DNA of 64,000 bases from Roseiarcus sp963805295 (GTDB taxonomy: Bacteria > Pseudomonadota > Alphaproteobacteria > Rhizobiales > Beijerinckiaceae), in the NCBI GenBank assembly GCA_963805295.1, contig CAWDTW010000033.1:202130-266129 (forward strand), written 5' to 3'. The translations under genes were made by a program, and so were the position numbers. The notes below the pieces were generated by a model, which worked only from the letters and a program-made list of their open reading frames with translations, was not told the origin of the DNA and made no database searches. The number at the start of each line of letters is the position of its first letter. Position 1 is the first letter of the stretch. Positions 19,141 through 27,172 of this stretch are shown piece by piece.

Positions 19141-20142
19141 ATGGTCACCAAGGTAGCGATCAACGGCTTTGGACGGATCGGGCGGCTCGTGTTGCGCGCA
19201 ATCGTCGAGTCGGGCCGCAAGGACATCGACGTCGTGTCGATCAACGATCTCGGACCGGTCGAAACCAACGCGCATCTGCTGCGTTTCGACAGCGTGCATG
19301 GGCGTTTCCCGCATGAGGTCGTCGTCGAGGGCGACACGATCCATGTCGGCGGGCACAAGATCAAGGTCACCGCGATCAAGGATCCGGCCGAACTGCCGTA
19401 CAAGGGCGTCGACATCGGCATGGAGTGCACCGGCAAGTTCACCGCGCGCGACAAGGCCGCGGCCCTTCTGAAGGCGGGCGCGAAGCGCGTCATGATTTCG
19501 GCCCCGTCGGACGGCGCCGACCTCACCGTCGTCTATGGCGTCAATCACGACAAGCTGACCAAAGACCACCTCGTCATCTCGAACGCCTCGTGCACGACGA
19601 ACTGCCTTGCGCCGGTGGCCAAGGTGCTCAACGACGCGATCGGCATCGAGCATGGCTTCATGACGACGATCCACTCCTATACCGGCGACCAGCCGACGCT
19701 CGACACGTTGCACAAGGACCTCTACCGCACCCGCGCGGCGGCGCTGAATATGATCCCGACGACGACCGGCGCGGCCAAGGCGGTCGGCCTCGTCCTGCCC
19801 GAACTCAAGGGCAAGCTCGACGGCTCGGCGATCCGCGTGCCGACCCCGAACGTCTCGGTCGTCGATCTCAAGTTCGTCGCCAAGCGCGCGACCAACAAGG
19901 ACGAGATCAACGACGCGGTGAAGAAGGCGGCCAACGGCCCGCTCGAGGGCATCCTCGGCTACACCGACCGGCCAAACGTTTCGAGCGACTTCAACCACGA
20001 CAGCCGTTCGTCGGTCTTCCATCTCGACCAGACCAAGGTCGTCGACGGAACCTTCGTGCGCGTGCTGGCCTGGTACGACAACGAATGGGGCTTCTCGAAC
20101 CGCATGGCCGACACGGCCGTCGCGCTGGCGAAGCTCATCTGA
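19141..20142 (+). CDS. gap: Glyceraldehyde-3-phosphate dehydrogenase, type I
   Basis: A 333-residue class I enzyme that interconverts glyceraldehyde-3-phosphate and 1,3-bisphosphoglycerate. The NAD fold opens with INGFGRIGRL, the catalytic cysteine is Cys151 in SNASCTTNCLAP, and the substrate loop and C-terminal WYDNEWGFSNRM are intact. The frame is clean. A small unknown gene begins 11 bases downstream, then pgk, so all are probably one transcript. Confidence 0.96.
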   Translation: MVTKVAINGFGRIGRLVLRAIVESGRKDIDVVSINDLGPVETNAHLLRFDSVHGRFPHEVVVEGDTIHVGGHKIKVTAIKDPAELPYKGVDIGMECTGKFTARDKAAALLKAGAKRVMISAPSDGADLTVVYGVNHDKLTKDHLVISNASCTTNCLAPVAKVLNDAIGIEHGFMTTIHSYTGDQPTLDTLHKDLYRTRAAALNMIPTTTGAAKAVGLVLPELKGKLDGSAIRVPTPNVSVVDLKFVAKRATNKDEINDAVKKAANGPLEGILGYTDRPNVSSDFNHDSRSSVFHLDQTKVVDGTFVRVLAWYDNEWGFSNRMADTAVALAKLI

Positions 20143-20153
20143 AGGACCGCAGC

Positions 20154-20432
20154 GTGGGCGCCGGTTCAGCCGCGGGCGACGTCGACAGCCTGGCCAAGCT
20201 CTTCAGGGAGAGCTTCCCCGACGTTCGTTGCCTGCGCTGCGGTCACACCGAGTTCTTCATCCTGCCGGCCGTGCGCCAGTCGTTCATGATGGGGGACCCC
20301 GCGCTCAAGCCGACTTTGCTCCCGGTGGTAACCCTCGCCTGCACGCGCTGCGGCCACATCGAACAGCACCTCAGCGAGCGGCTTGAAGACGCGTCGAAGC
20401 CGATCGAAATCGAAAAGGCGGCGACGTCATGA
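20154..20432 (+). CDS. Small zinc-ribbon-like protein in the gap-pgk operon
   Basis: I do not know a function. The 92-residue protein starts with GTG at 20154 and has two CxxC knuckles, CLRCGH near residue 25 and CTRCGH near 65, each followed by His. They are spaced like a zinc ribbon. The gene begins 11 bases after gap and its stop overlaps the next ATG (ATGA at 20429), so it is translationally coupled to the next membrane protein and indirectly to pgk. Confidence 0.7.
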   Translation: MGAGSAAGDVDSLAKLFRESFPDVRCLRCGHTEFFILPAVRQSFMMGDPALKPTLLPVVTLACTRCGHIEQHLSERLEDASKPIEIEKAATS

Positions 20433-20734
20433 CGACCGTCGTTCGGTTCCCGGATGGAAACGGTGGCGGCGGAAGCGGTCCAGAGGATCCCATGCTCGAG
20501 CAGCGTGTCGCTCGTCTCGAAACGATCCTCGAACGGCTCGAGCCGAAGATCACCGAAATCTTGGTGACCGGCGCTAAGCAAGGCGACCTCCAGGCGCTTC
20601 GCGTCGAACTTGCCGAACTCAGAGGCAAGGTCTCGATGCTGCCGACCTGGTGGATGTTGTTGGTCGCCCTCCTGGCGAACTGGATCGCCGGGGCGGGAAT
20701 TGTTTTCACACTCGGCAAGGCTCTTCACCAATGA
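20429..20734 (+). CDS. Small coiled-coil membrane protein in the gap-pgk operon
   Basis: The 101-residue protein has a Gly-rich N-terminus, a coiled coil (about residues 22-68, LEQRVARLETILERLEP) and one C-terminal membrane helix (WWMLLVALLANWIAGAGIV). It resembles small anchor proteins but belongs to no family I can name. It overlaps the zinc-ribbon gene and pgk by four bases each (ATGA at both ends), so it must be translated with them. Confidence 0.7.
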   Translation: MTTVVRFPDGNGGGGSGPEDPMLEQRVARLETILERLEPKITEILVTGAKQGDLQALRVELAELRGKVSMLPTWWMLLVALLANWIAGAGIVFTLGKALHQ

Positions 20735-21930
20735 CTTCTGCTTTCAGAACGCTCGACGACGCCAACGTTTCCGGCAAGCGCGTCCTCTTGCGAGTCGACC
20801 TCAACGTTCCCACCGAGAACGGCCGCGTCACCGACACGACGCGCATCGAGCGCGTCGCCTCCACGATCGAGGAAATCGCCGGCAAGGGCGGCAAGGTCAT
20901 CCTGCTCGCCCATTTCGGCCGCCCCAAGGGCGGTCCGGATGAAGCCAATTCGCTGAGGCCCGTCGCCGCCGCCGTCGCCGACATCGTCAAGCGCCCGGTC
21001 GGCTTCGCGACCGACTGCATCGGGCGGGTCGCCGCAGACGCCGTCGCCAAGATGAAGAACGGCGACATCCTGCTCCTCGAGAACACCCGCTTTTACAAGG
21101 GCGAAGAAAAGAACGATCCGGCCTATGTCGAGGAGCTCGCCAAGCTCGGCGACCTCTATGTCAACGACGCCTTCTCGGCGGCGCACCGCGCGCACGCCTC
21201 GACCGAGGGCGTCGCGCACAAGCTGCCGGCGTACTGCGGCCGGGCGATGCAGGCCGAGCTCGAGGCGCTCACGATCGCGCTCGGCAATCCGCAGCGGCCG
21301 GTCGCCGCCATCGTCGGCGGCGCGAAGGTCTCGAGCAAGCTCGAGCTGCTCGGCAACCTCATCAAGAAGGTCGACGTCCTCATCATCGGCGGCGGCATGG
21401 CCAACACCTTCCTCTTCGCCGAAGGCAAGGGGGTCGGCAAGTCGCTGTGCGAGAAGGACATGGCGGACACCGCCCGCTCGATCCTGGCGGAGGCGGGGAA
21501 GACCCAGTGCCGCATCGTGCTCCCGGTCGACGCGACGGTCGCCAAGGAATTCAAGGCCCACGCGCACGCCCGCGTGGTCGACGTCGACCATGTGGCCGAG
21601 GACGAGATGATTCTCGACATCGGGCCGAAGTCGGTCGTGGCGATCGAAGAGATTTTCGGCCAGATCAAGACCCTCGTCTGGAACGGGCCGTTCGGCGCCT
21701 TCGAGACGCCGCCGTTCGAGGCGGCGACCTTCGCGATCGCCAAGACGGTGGGCTTCCTCACTCGGGACGGCAAGCTCAAGGCGATCGCCGGCGGCGGCGA
21801 CACGGTCGCGGCGCTCAACGAAGCGGGCGTCGCCGGGCAGTTCACTTACGTCTCGGCCGCGGGCGGGGCCTTTCTCGAATGGATGGAAGGCAAGGCGCTG
21901 CCGGGCGTCGAGGCGCTGCGCGCGAAGTAA
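20731..21930 (+). CDS. pgk: Phosphoglycerate kinase
   Basis: A complete 399-residue enzyme that transfers phosphate between 1,3-bisphosphoglycerate and ADP. It has the N-terminal RVDLNVP, the substrate motif LLAHFGRPKG, the hinge and the C-terminal nucleotide loop AIAGGGDTVAAL. The ATG overlaps the preceding stop. The frame has no defect, in sharp contrast with the aldolase remnant that follows 27 bases later. Confidence 0.96.
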   Translation: MTSAFRTLDDANVSGKRVLLRVDLNVPTENGRVTDTTRIERVASTIEEIAGKGGKVILLAHFGRPKGGPDEANSLRPVAAAVADIVKRPVGFATDCIGRVAADAVAKMKNGDILLLENTRFYKGEEKNDPAYVEELAKLGDLYVNDAFSAAHRAHASTEGVAHKLPAYCGRAMQAELEALTIALGNPQRPVAAIVGGAKVSSKLELLGNLIKKVDVLIIGGGMANTFLFAEGKGVGKSLCEKDMADTARSILAEAGKTQCRIVLPVDATVAKEFKAHAHARVVDVDHVAEDEMILDIGPKSVVAIEEIFGQIKTLVWNGPFGAFETPPFEAATFAIAKTVGFLTRDGKLKAIAGGGDTVAALNEAGVAGQFTYVSAAGGAFLEWMEGKALPGVEALRAK

Positions 21931-21956
21931 CAAGCAATCGGCCTAGCAACAAGCAC

Positions 21957-22590
21957 TCAGCGGGCGCTCGAGACCGGGCATAGCGAAAAAGAGGACGGCC
22001 ACGGCGCCGAGGGCAAGCTCAGCCGCGACCAGCTGCTGACCAACCCCGACGAGGCGGTCAAGTTCGTGCGCGAGACCAAGGTCGACGCGCTCGCCTTCGC
22101 CATGGGCGCCTCGCACTGCGCTTCAGTTCTCGCGCAAGCCGACCGGCGACGTCCTCGCGTGCCCGTGATCGCGGAATAAGAGGAAGCTGCCCAACACCCA
22201 TCTCGTCATGCACGGCTCGTCCTCGGTGCTGCAGCGACTTGCAGGACATCATCCACGTTCGGCGGGCGATGCCCCAGACCTACGGCTTGCCGCTCGAGGA
22301 GATCCAGCGGCCCAAGAAGCACGGCGTCGCAATTGGACCAACATCTCACCGATTGCGCATGCCGATCACCGGCCAGTTCCGGCGAGTGCTCATAGAGCAG
22401 AAGGCCGAATTCGCTCCGCGCAAGTTCCTCCTGCCGGCGCGCCGAGGCGATGATCGAAGGTCTGCAGGCTGCGCCGTACGAGCACGATTCGGCGCAGCGG
22501 GCATGGCTTCGAAGATCAAGCGCGTGTTCTCGCTGTCCGACAATGGTCAAGCCCTACGCCGGCGGCGAGCCGATCCGAAATTCGCGTAGG
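21957..22590 (+). pseudogene. fba: Class II fructose-bisphosphate aldolase remnant (Calvin type)
   Basis: Pieces of a class II aldolase follow in order but in changing frames. EKEDGHGAEGKLSRDQLLTN and VDALAFAMGASH are near 22000-22120, NTHLVMHGSSSV near 22195, the GIKHGVRK-like part near 22320, and RRVLIEQKAEF, KFLLPA and GAAGMASKIK up to 22590. At least six indels and an in-frame stop interrupt it. The first 170 or so residues, including zinc ligands and the substrate loop, are absent. It sits where fba normally follows pgk. Because pgk is clean, decay seems more likely than read error. Confidence 0.75.
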
Positions 22591-22644
22591 CGTCCGCGAT
22601 CAGCGGCGCCCGCATTTCGGCCGCCTTTTGCTTTCGACCTGTGA

Positions 22645-22672
22645 TGTGTATAGTATGTCCGAATGATACACA
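22645..22672. promoter_or_regulatory. Palindromic operator candidate of vapBC
   Basis: The 7-bp arms tgtgtat (22645-22651) and atacaca (22666-22672) form an inverted repeat with a 14-base spacer, just upstream of the vapB ATG at 22691. VapB-type antitoxins with an N-terminal ribbon-helix-helix bind such palindromes to autoregulate. The position and symmetry fit an operator; binding is inferred. Confidence 0.5.
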
Positions 22673-22690
22673 ATGCCGGGAGCCGCGGTC

Positions 22691-22900
22691 ATGCGGACCA
22701 ATATCGAAATCGACGATAAGCTGATGGCTCAGGCCATGAGGCTGACCGGCTTGCCGACCAAACGGGCAGCGGTCGAGGAGGGCCTTCGGCTGCTGGTTCG
22801 GGTCCGCAAGCAGGCCGAGGCGCTCAAGGCGCTCAAGGGATTGGGTTGGGAAGGCGACCTCGACGAGATCCGCCAGGGCCGCGTTCGGGGCCGGTCGTGA
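22691..22900 (+). CDS. vapB: VapB antitoxin
   Basis: A 69-residue protein with the typical VapB opening MRTNIEIDDKLMAQAM, a ribbon-helix-helix DNA-binding fold, and a C-terminal toxin-binding tail. It resembles the VapB family with KRAAVEEGLRLLV. The ATG at 22691 is chosen over 22673 because the family starts there. It overlaps the toxin gene by four bases. Confidence 0.88.
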   Translation: MRTNIEIDDKLMAQAMRLTGLPTKRAAVEEGLRLLVRVRKQAEALKALKGLGWEGDLDEIRQGRVRGRS

Positions 22901-23286
22901 TTCTTGTCGACAGCTCCGTCTGGATTGCGCACCTTCGCGGATCATGGACTCCCGCGACCGCCAAACTCGAAGCTGCTGTCGGACGCGAACCGATCCTGGT
23001 CGGCGATCTCATTCTGCTCGAGGTTCTTCAGGGCGCCCGGGACGAGGCCCATGCGACGCGGATCGAACGGGGCTTGCGCGAGTTTGCCCTTGTGTCTCTC
23101 CTCGACGACGAATTGGCCGCTCCGGCCGCTCGCAATTATCGCAAGCTGCGAGACCTCGGCATAACGGTCCGGAAGACAGCGGACATCATCATCGGAACGT
23201 TTTGCATCGAACGTCGCTGCCCCTTGCTGCACGATGACCGCGATTTTGCGCCTATGGAGGAGCATCTGGGTCTCGTGGCTGCGTAA
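22897..23286 (+). CDS. vapC: VapC toxin, PIN-domain ribonuclease
   Basis: A 129-residue PIN-domain nuclease that starts with GTG at 22897 inside the vapB stop. The acidic metal-binding residues are in VDSSVWI (first Asp), the Glu of LLEVLQG, the Asp of KTADIIIG and the Asp of HDDRDF. VapC toxins cut tRNA or rRNA when free of VapB. The gene is complete and the four-base overlap supports one operon. Confidence 0.9.
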   Translation: MILVDSSVWIAHLRGSWTPATAKLEAAVGREPILVGDLILLEVLQGARDEAHATRIERGLREFALVSLLDDELAAPAARNYRKLRDLGITVRKTADIIIGTFCIERRCPLLHDDRDFAPMEEHLGLVAA

Positions 23287-23301
23287 ATCGGCGTGTCCGC
23301 C

Positions 23302-23326
23302 CCTTCCCCAGCAGAGCTGGGGAAGG
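23302..23326. repeat. Perfect 11-bp hairpin between convergent genes
   Basis: ccttccccagc and gctggggaagg pair perfectly around a 3-base loop. It lies between the convergent vapC and thioesterase genes and could end both transcripts, though no T-run follows. The identical 11-bp stem with a 2-base loop occurs again at 41441-41464, so it belongs to a dispersed palindrome family. Confidence 0.6.
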
Positions 23327-23351
23327 ACAAACGCGACGTCACGTCTTGCGC

Positions 23352-24140
23352 TCACCTTCGCCGCACCGCCAAACTCTGCGTCGCCTGTCCGATGAGGCCC
23401 TGTTCGTCGTAGAGCGCCAATTCTGCCAGCCCGCAGCCGTTGCCGCCGAACAGGCTCTGCGACTGCAGGCAGATCCACTCGCCGGCCGGACGGCGGAAGA
23501 GGTTGATCGTCAGGTCGCAGTTGACGAACAGATATTTGCGGATGTCCAGCGCGGCGCTGATGCCGTTGCCGGAATCGGCGGCGACCGCCACGCGCTGATA
23601 GGGGGTCGGCGTTTCGCCCTTCACCAGCGGATGGTTCATGCGGAACCAGGCCGCGCACGGCCCGTCGAAGAATTTTCCCTCCGCGAGCCGGTTCTCGACC
23701 AGGTTCGCGTAACCGAAGTCATGGCCGATGATGGGAATGGTGACGACCGGACTGTCTCGCCACGGCTTCGGCGCTTGCGGGGCGGGATGGCCCGGCGTGC
23801 CGTCCGGAATCGCCAGGTCGTCCTCGCGCTGCGCGAGCGCGGTGAACCGGGCGATGTCCTTGTCGTCCGCGATCAGCCGGCCCGAAGAATGGCCGGCGTT
23901 GCGGCCGATATAGTCTTGCGTCACTTCGATCCGGCACACACCGATCGGCGCCGGCCGCAGCAGATTGACCGTCAGGCGTCCAACGTGGGTGAGGCCCTCT
24001 TCCGCCGCAGCGCGTTCGACCGCCCGGCAAATCAGCGCCGAGGGCGGGCCGGCGTGCTGGTGGTCGGGATGCCAGGGGCCGCGGGTGAGAGGACTCGCGC
24101 GAAAGATTCCTTCGCTGAATTCGACGTAGGCTGCGTCCAA
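23352..24140 (-). CDS. TesB-like acyl-CoA thioesterase family protein
   Basis: A 262-residue protein with a double hot-dog (thioesterase-like) layout; the first half has PDHQHAGPPSALICRAVE and the second WFRMNHPLVKGE. Proteins of this type hydrolyse acyl-CoA; the substrate is unknown. The start is TTG at 24140, supported by GGAGG eight bases upstream. No ATG in frame fits better. Confidence 0.75.
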   Translation of the reverse strand: MDAAYVEFSEGIFRASPLTRGPWHPDHQHAGPPSALICRAVERAAAEEGLTHVGRLTVNLLRPAPIGVCRIEVTQDYIGRNAGHSSGRLIADDKDIARFTALAQREDDLAIPDGTPGHPAPQAPKPWRDSPVVTIPIIGHDFGYANLVENRLAEGKFFDGPCAAWFRMNHPLVKGETPTPYQRVAVAADSGNGISAALDIRKYLFVNCDLTINLFRRPAGEWICLQSQSLFGGNGCGLAELALYDEQGLIGQATQSLAVRRR

Positions 24141-24206
24141 GGCCTGGCCTCCTCATTTTCATGCGCCTCTGGACAACCAGGCGCCGCGGTCGTCTAAGGC
24201 CACCCC

Positions 24207-24918
24207 ATGATGCATGAGCGCCCCATGCCGATCGAGTCTGTTTTTTCCGCGATCGAGCGGATCGGCCTCGTCCCGCGCGGCGCGATGCGGCTCGACGAGG
24301 GCGAGCGGAGCGGCGCGCTGGCCGACGTCCGCACGATCGTCCTCGTGGGCATGGTCGGGCGCTCGGGCTGGGACGCCTTCGCCGCGAGCCCCGAGGCCGG
24401 GGACGGCCTCGACCATCCGCTCGACCGCTGGAGCCGGCGCGTCATCGACGCGCTCGCGCGCGAACTTGGCGCGATCGCGCTCTATCCGTTCGGCGGGCCG
24501 GCGCACTTCCCCTTCCAGCAATGGGCGCTTCGCTCAGAACCTGTCCATCCTTCGCCGATCGGCCTTCTGATCCACCCGCGCTACGGCCTCTGGCACAGCT
24601 ACCGCGGCGCGCTCGGCTTTCTGGATGCGCTCGACGTTCCTGCGTTCGCCGCCTCGGTGAGCCCGTGCGAAGTCGTGTCGCGGGCGCCCGTGTCTCAGCG
24701 CCTGTCCGGTGGGGGCGTTTTCAATTCGAGGCTACGACGTCGCCGCCTGCGCGGCGCATCTGAAAGACCCCGTCGGCGCCGACTGTATGGACCGCGGTTG
24801 CCTTGCGCGGCGGGCGTGCCCGGTCGGGGCCGAGCACGCGCATGGGACCGCGCAGGCGGCGTTCACGATGCGCGCGTTCCTGAGGGCGCGGGAGGGGCGC
24901 CCTGACGCGGCCTCGTGA
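24207..24918 (+). pseudogene. QueG-like Fe-S (4Fe-4S) protein, one frameshift
   Basis: The N-terminal 155 residues (IERIGLVPRGAM, LIHPRYGLWHSYRGAL) resemble the first domain of epoxyqueuosine-reductase-like proteins. Near 24675 an extra base shifts the frame. Corrected, it reads SPCEVCRGRPCLSACPVGA, a 4Fe-4S motif, then CMDRGCLARRACPVG and a C-terminal stop at 24918. This short ferredoxin-like protein of about 237 residues lacks the C-terminal part of true QueG. The exact role is not known. Confidence 0.6.
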
Positions 24919-24922
24919 GCGC

Positions 24923-25327
24923 TCACGCCGGCGAGGCGAGCGGCTTGCCCTTTTCGACCACGTAGGTCGCGACGAGGACGGTTTTCGCCAGGCCGTTCTT
25001 GCCGCTGTGCGGCACGCCGGTCGGAACCTGATAGCCGTCGCCGGGCTTCAGCGTCAGCGCGCCAATTCCATCGATCGACAGATCGGTTCCGCCTTCGATA
25101 ACATAGCCGAACTCGACGCCCGGATGGGTATGGCGCGCAACGAGCGCGCCGGGCTCGATCTCGATTGTCATCTCGACCGTCACATAGCCGTCCATCGGGC
25201 CGTCGGTCTGCTTGAGGAGCGTGCGCTTCAGGCCGGCGGTCGCGGCGGTCTGCGCCTCGGCTCCGGTCGCGATAAAGCCTCCAGCTGCGCACAGCGCGCA
25301 GGCGGCGAAAACGCGTCGCGTCAGCAT
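24923..25327 (-). CDS. Exported cupin-domain protein
   Basis: A 134-residue protein with a signal peptide (MLTRRVFAACALCAAGGFIA) and one cupin barrel with the metal motif ARHTHPGVEFGYVIEGG and PTGVPHSGKN. It is a small periplasmic metal-binding cupin; the substrate is unknown. It lies 44 bases downstream of the MFS gene on the same strand, so the two may be cotranscribed. Confidence 0.8.
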   Translation of the reverse strand: MLTRRVFAACALCAAGGFIATGAEAQTAATAGLKRTLLKQTDGPMDGYVTVEMTIEIEPGALVARHTHPGVEFGYVIEGGTDLSIDGIGALTLKPGDGYQVPTGVPHSGKNGLAKTVLVATYVVEKGKPLASPA

Positions 25328-25371
25328 GGGTTCCTCCTTCTTTGGCGCAGGGCCTCTCGCGTCCGACGCCG

Positions 25372-26694
25372 CTATTCCGCCGCCTCGGGGGCGCGCTCCA
25401 GTTTCTCGTCGTGGCCGAGCGCCAGAGTGATGAGAAGGGCGATCACCGCGCAGGCGGCGATCGTCACCAGGCCCCAGGTGAATCCGCCGGTCGCGTCCTT
25501 GATCCAGCCCATCACGTACGGGCCGAAATAGCCCGAAAGATTGCCGATCGAGTTGATCGCGGCGATGCCCGGGGCGACCGCCGCCCCGGCGAGGAACGCC
25601 GTCGGCAGGGTCCAGAAGATCGGCAACGCGGCGTAGACGCCAAAAGCGCCAAGAGTCAGAGCGGTCATCTTCGCCAGCGGATCGGCGAGAAACGCCGAGC
25701 CGCCGACGCCGATCGCCGCGATCGCCAGCGCAATGGCGAGATGGAGCGTGCGCTCGCCCTTCTGGTCGGAGCGCAGGCCCCACCAGACCATGCCGAGGAA
25801 AGCCACGGCATAGGGAATGGCGGTGACCCAGCCTGTCATCGCGATCGAAACCCCAAAACCCTTGACGATCGTCGGAAGCCAAAAGCCGACGCCGTAGAGG
25901 CAGGCGACATTGCCGAAATAGACGAGCGACAGCGCCAGCACCCGATAGTCGGTGAGGCTCGCAAGCGCGCTCGCTGGGGAGACTTGCTCGCGCCGCGTGT
26001 CCTCGAGGGCGAGGCGCCGCTGCAGCCACCTGCGGCTTTGATCATCGAGCCAGCCCGCGTCCGCCGGCCGGTCGGTGAGGTAGAAGAAGGTGACGACGGC
26101 GAGCAGAATCGAGGGCAGGGCCTCGACGATGAAGAGCCACTGCCAGCCCCTGAAGCCCCAGGCGCCGTCGAGGCCGAGAAGCGACGCCGACACGGGCGAG
26201 CCGAGCGCGGACGACAGCGGGATCGCCGCCATGAAATACCCGACGATGCGCGCCCGGTAGGAGGCGGGAAACCACAGCGTGAGGAAAAAGATGATGCCGG
26301 GAAAGAACCCGGCCTCGGCGAAGCCGAGCAGGATTCGCAGGAGATAGAACGTGTACTCCCCGCTGACCCCGGTCGCGTGGGAAATTTCAGGGATGAAGGC
26401 CATCGCGCCGGAGATGACGCCCCAGGTCAGCATGATGCGCGCGATCCACCGGCGCGCGCCGACCCTGTCCAGAATGATGTTGGAAGGCACCTCGAACAGG
26501 AAATAGGCGAGGAAGAAGACGCCGGCGCCGAAGCCGAACGCCGTCTCCGAGAGGTTCAGGTCGGCGTCCATCGTCAGCTTGGCGAAGCCGACGTTCACCC
26601 GGTCGAGATAGGCGACGAAATAGCAGAGGATCAGGAAAGGAATGAACCGCCGCGCGACCTTGCTCAGCGTCCGCGTCTCGATCTCGTCCGCCAC
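25372..26694 (-). CDS. MFS transporter, anion:cation symporter (ACS) family
   Basis: A 440-residue protein with 12 predicted membrane helices and the ACS signature YFVAYLDRVNVGFAKL in helix 1 and SGYFGPYVMGWIKD in the C-terminal half. Related carriers take up organic anions such as tartrate, phthalate or 4-hydroxyphenylacetate; the substrate is not predicted. I chose GTG at 26694, which has an AGGGAG site, because sequence further upstream to 26826 is Arg-rich and unlike the family. Confidence 0.85.
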   Translation of the reverse strand: MADEIETRTLSKVARRFIPFLILCYFVAYLDRVNVGFAKLTMDADLNLSETAFGFGAGVFFLAYFLFEVPSNIILDRVGARRWIARIMLTWGVISGAMAFIPEISHATGVSGEYTFYLLRILLGFAEAGFFPGIIFFLTLWFPASYRARIVGYFMAAIPLSSALGSPVSASLLGLDGAWGFRGWQWLFIVEALPSILLAVVTFFYLTDRPADAGWLDDQSRRWLQRRLALEDTRREQVSPASALASLTDYRVLALSLVYFGNVACLYGVGFWLPTIVKGFGVSIAMTGWVTAIPYAVAFLGMVWWGLRSDQKGERTLHLAIALAIAAIGVGGSAFLADPLAKMTALTLGAFGVYAALPIFWTLPTAFLAGAAVAPGIAAINSIGNLSGYFGPYVMGWIKDATGGFTWGLVTIAACAVIALLITLALGHDEKLERAPEAAE

Positions 26695-26893
26695 GTCTCG
26701 CTCCCTTTCGCGCCGAGTCTGTCGCCGGCGTCGGCGCCAGTTGAGCGGAGTTTTCGCCTCTGCGCAATGGGAAACCGGCGGCCTCGGATCCGCTTCGGCT
26801 GGACGGCCGCCGCCGCCGTCGCTCAAATGTCATCAAACCGGCACACTTTGGTCGTCGCGATGGCCGTAAATCGAGGTCGCGCAGGAGACGTTC

Positions 26894-27133
26894 ATGGGAC
26901 AGGAGCCGCGCGTCGACAACTCGCGTCGCGCAGCCGAGCGCGCCGGGCCGCAACCCGAGGAGCATCGCATCCGTCAGCGCGCCCACGAGATCTGGGTCCA
27001 GGAGGGCAGGTCGGACGGGCGCGCGCTCGACCACTGGTTGCGGGCCCGATGGGAGCTCGAACGCGCGCCCGACCCCGAGGCGGAGTTCGAGCGGCTCGAG
27101 CACGAATTAGAACCGGGCCGCAAGACCGGCTAG
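26894..27133 (+). CDS. DUF2934 domain protein
   Basis: A 79-residue hydrophilic protein with the DUF2934 core RIRQRAHEIWVQEGRSDGRA near residues 26-45. Such small proteins are often found next to glycogen and phosphoketolase genes in Hyphomicrobiales; their role is unknown. It lies 39 bases before xfp on the same strand. Confidence 0.75.
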   Translation: MGQEPRVDNSRRAAERAGPQPEEHRIRQRAHEIWVQEGRSDGRALDHWLRARWELERAPDPEAEFERLEHELEPGRKTG

Positions 27134-27172
27134 GCGCCGCGGCCCCGCCGAATTCGACCCGACAGGAGGCCC

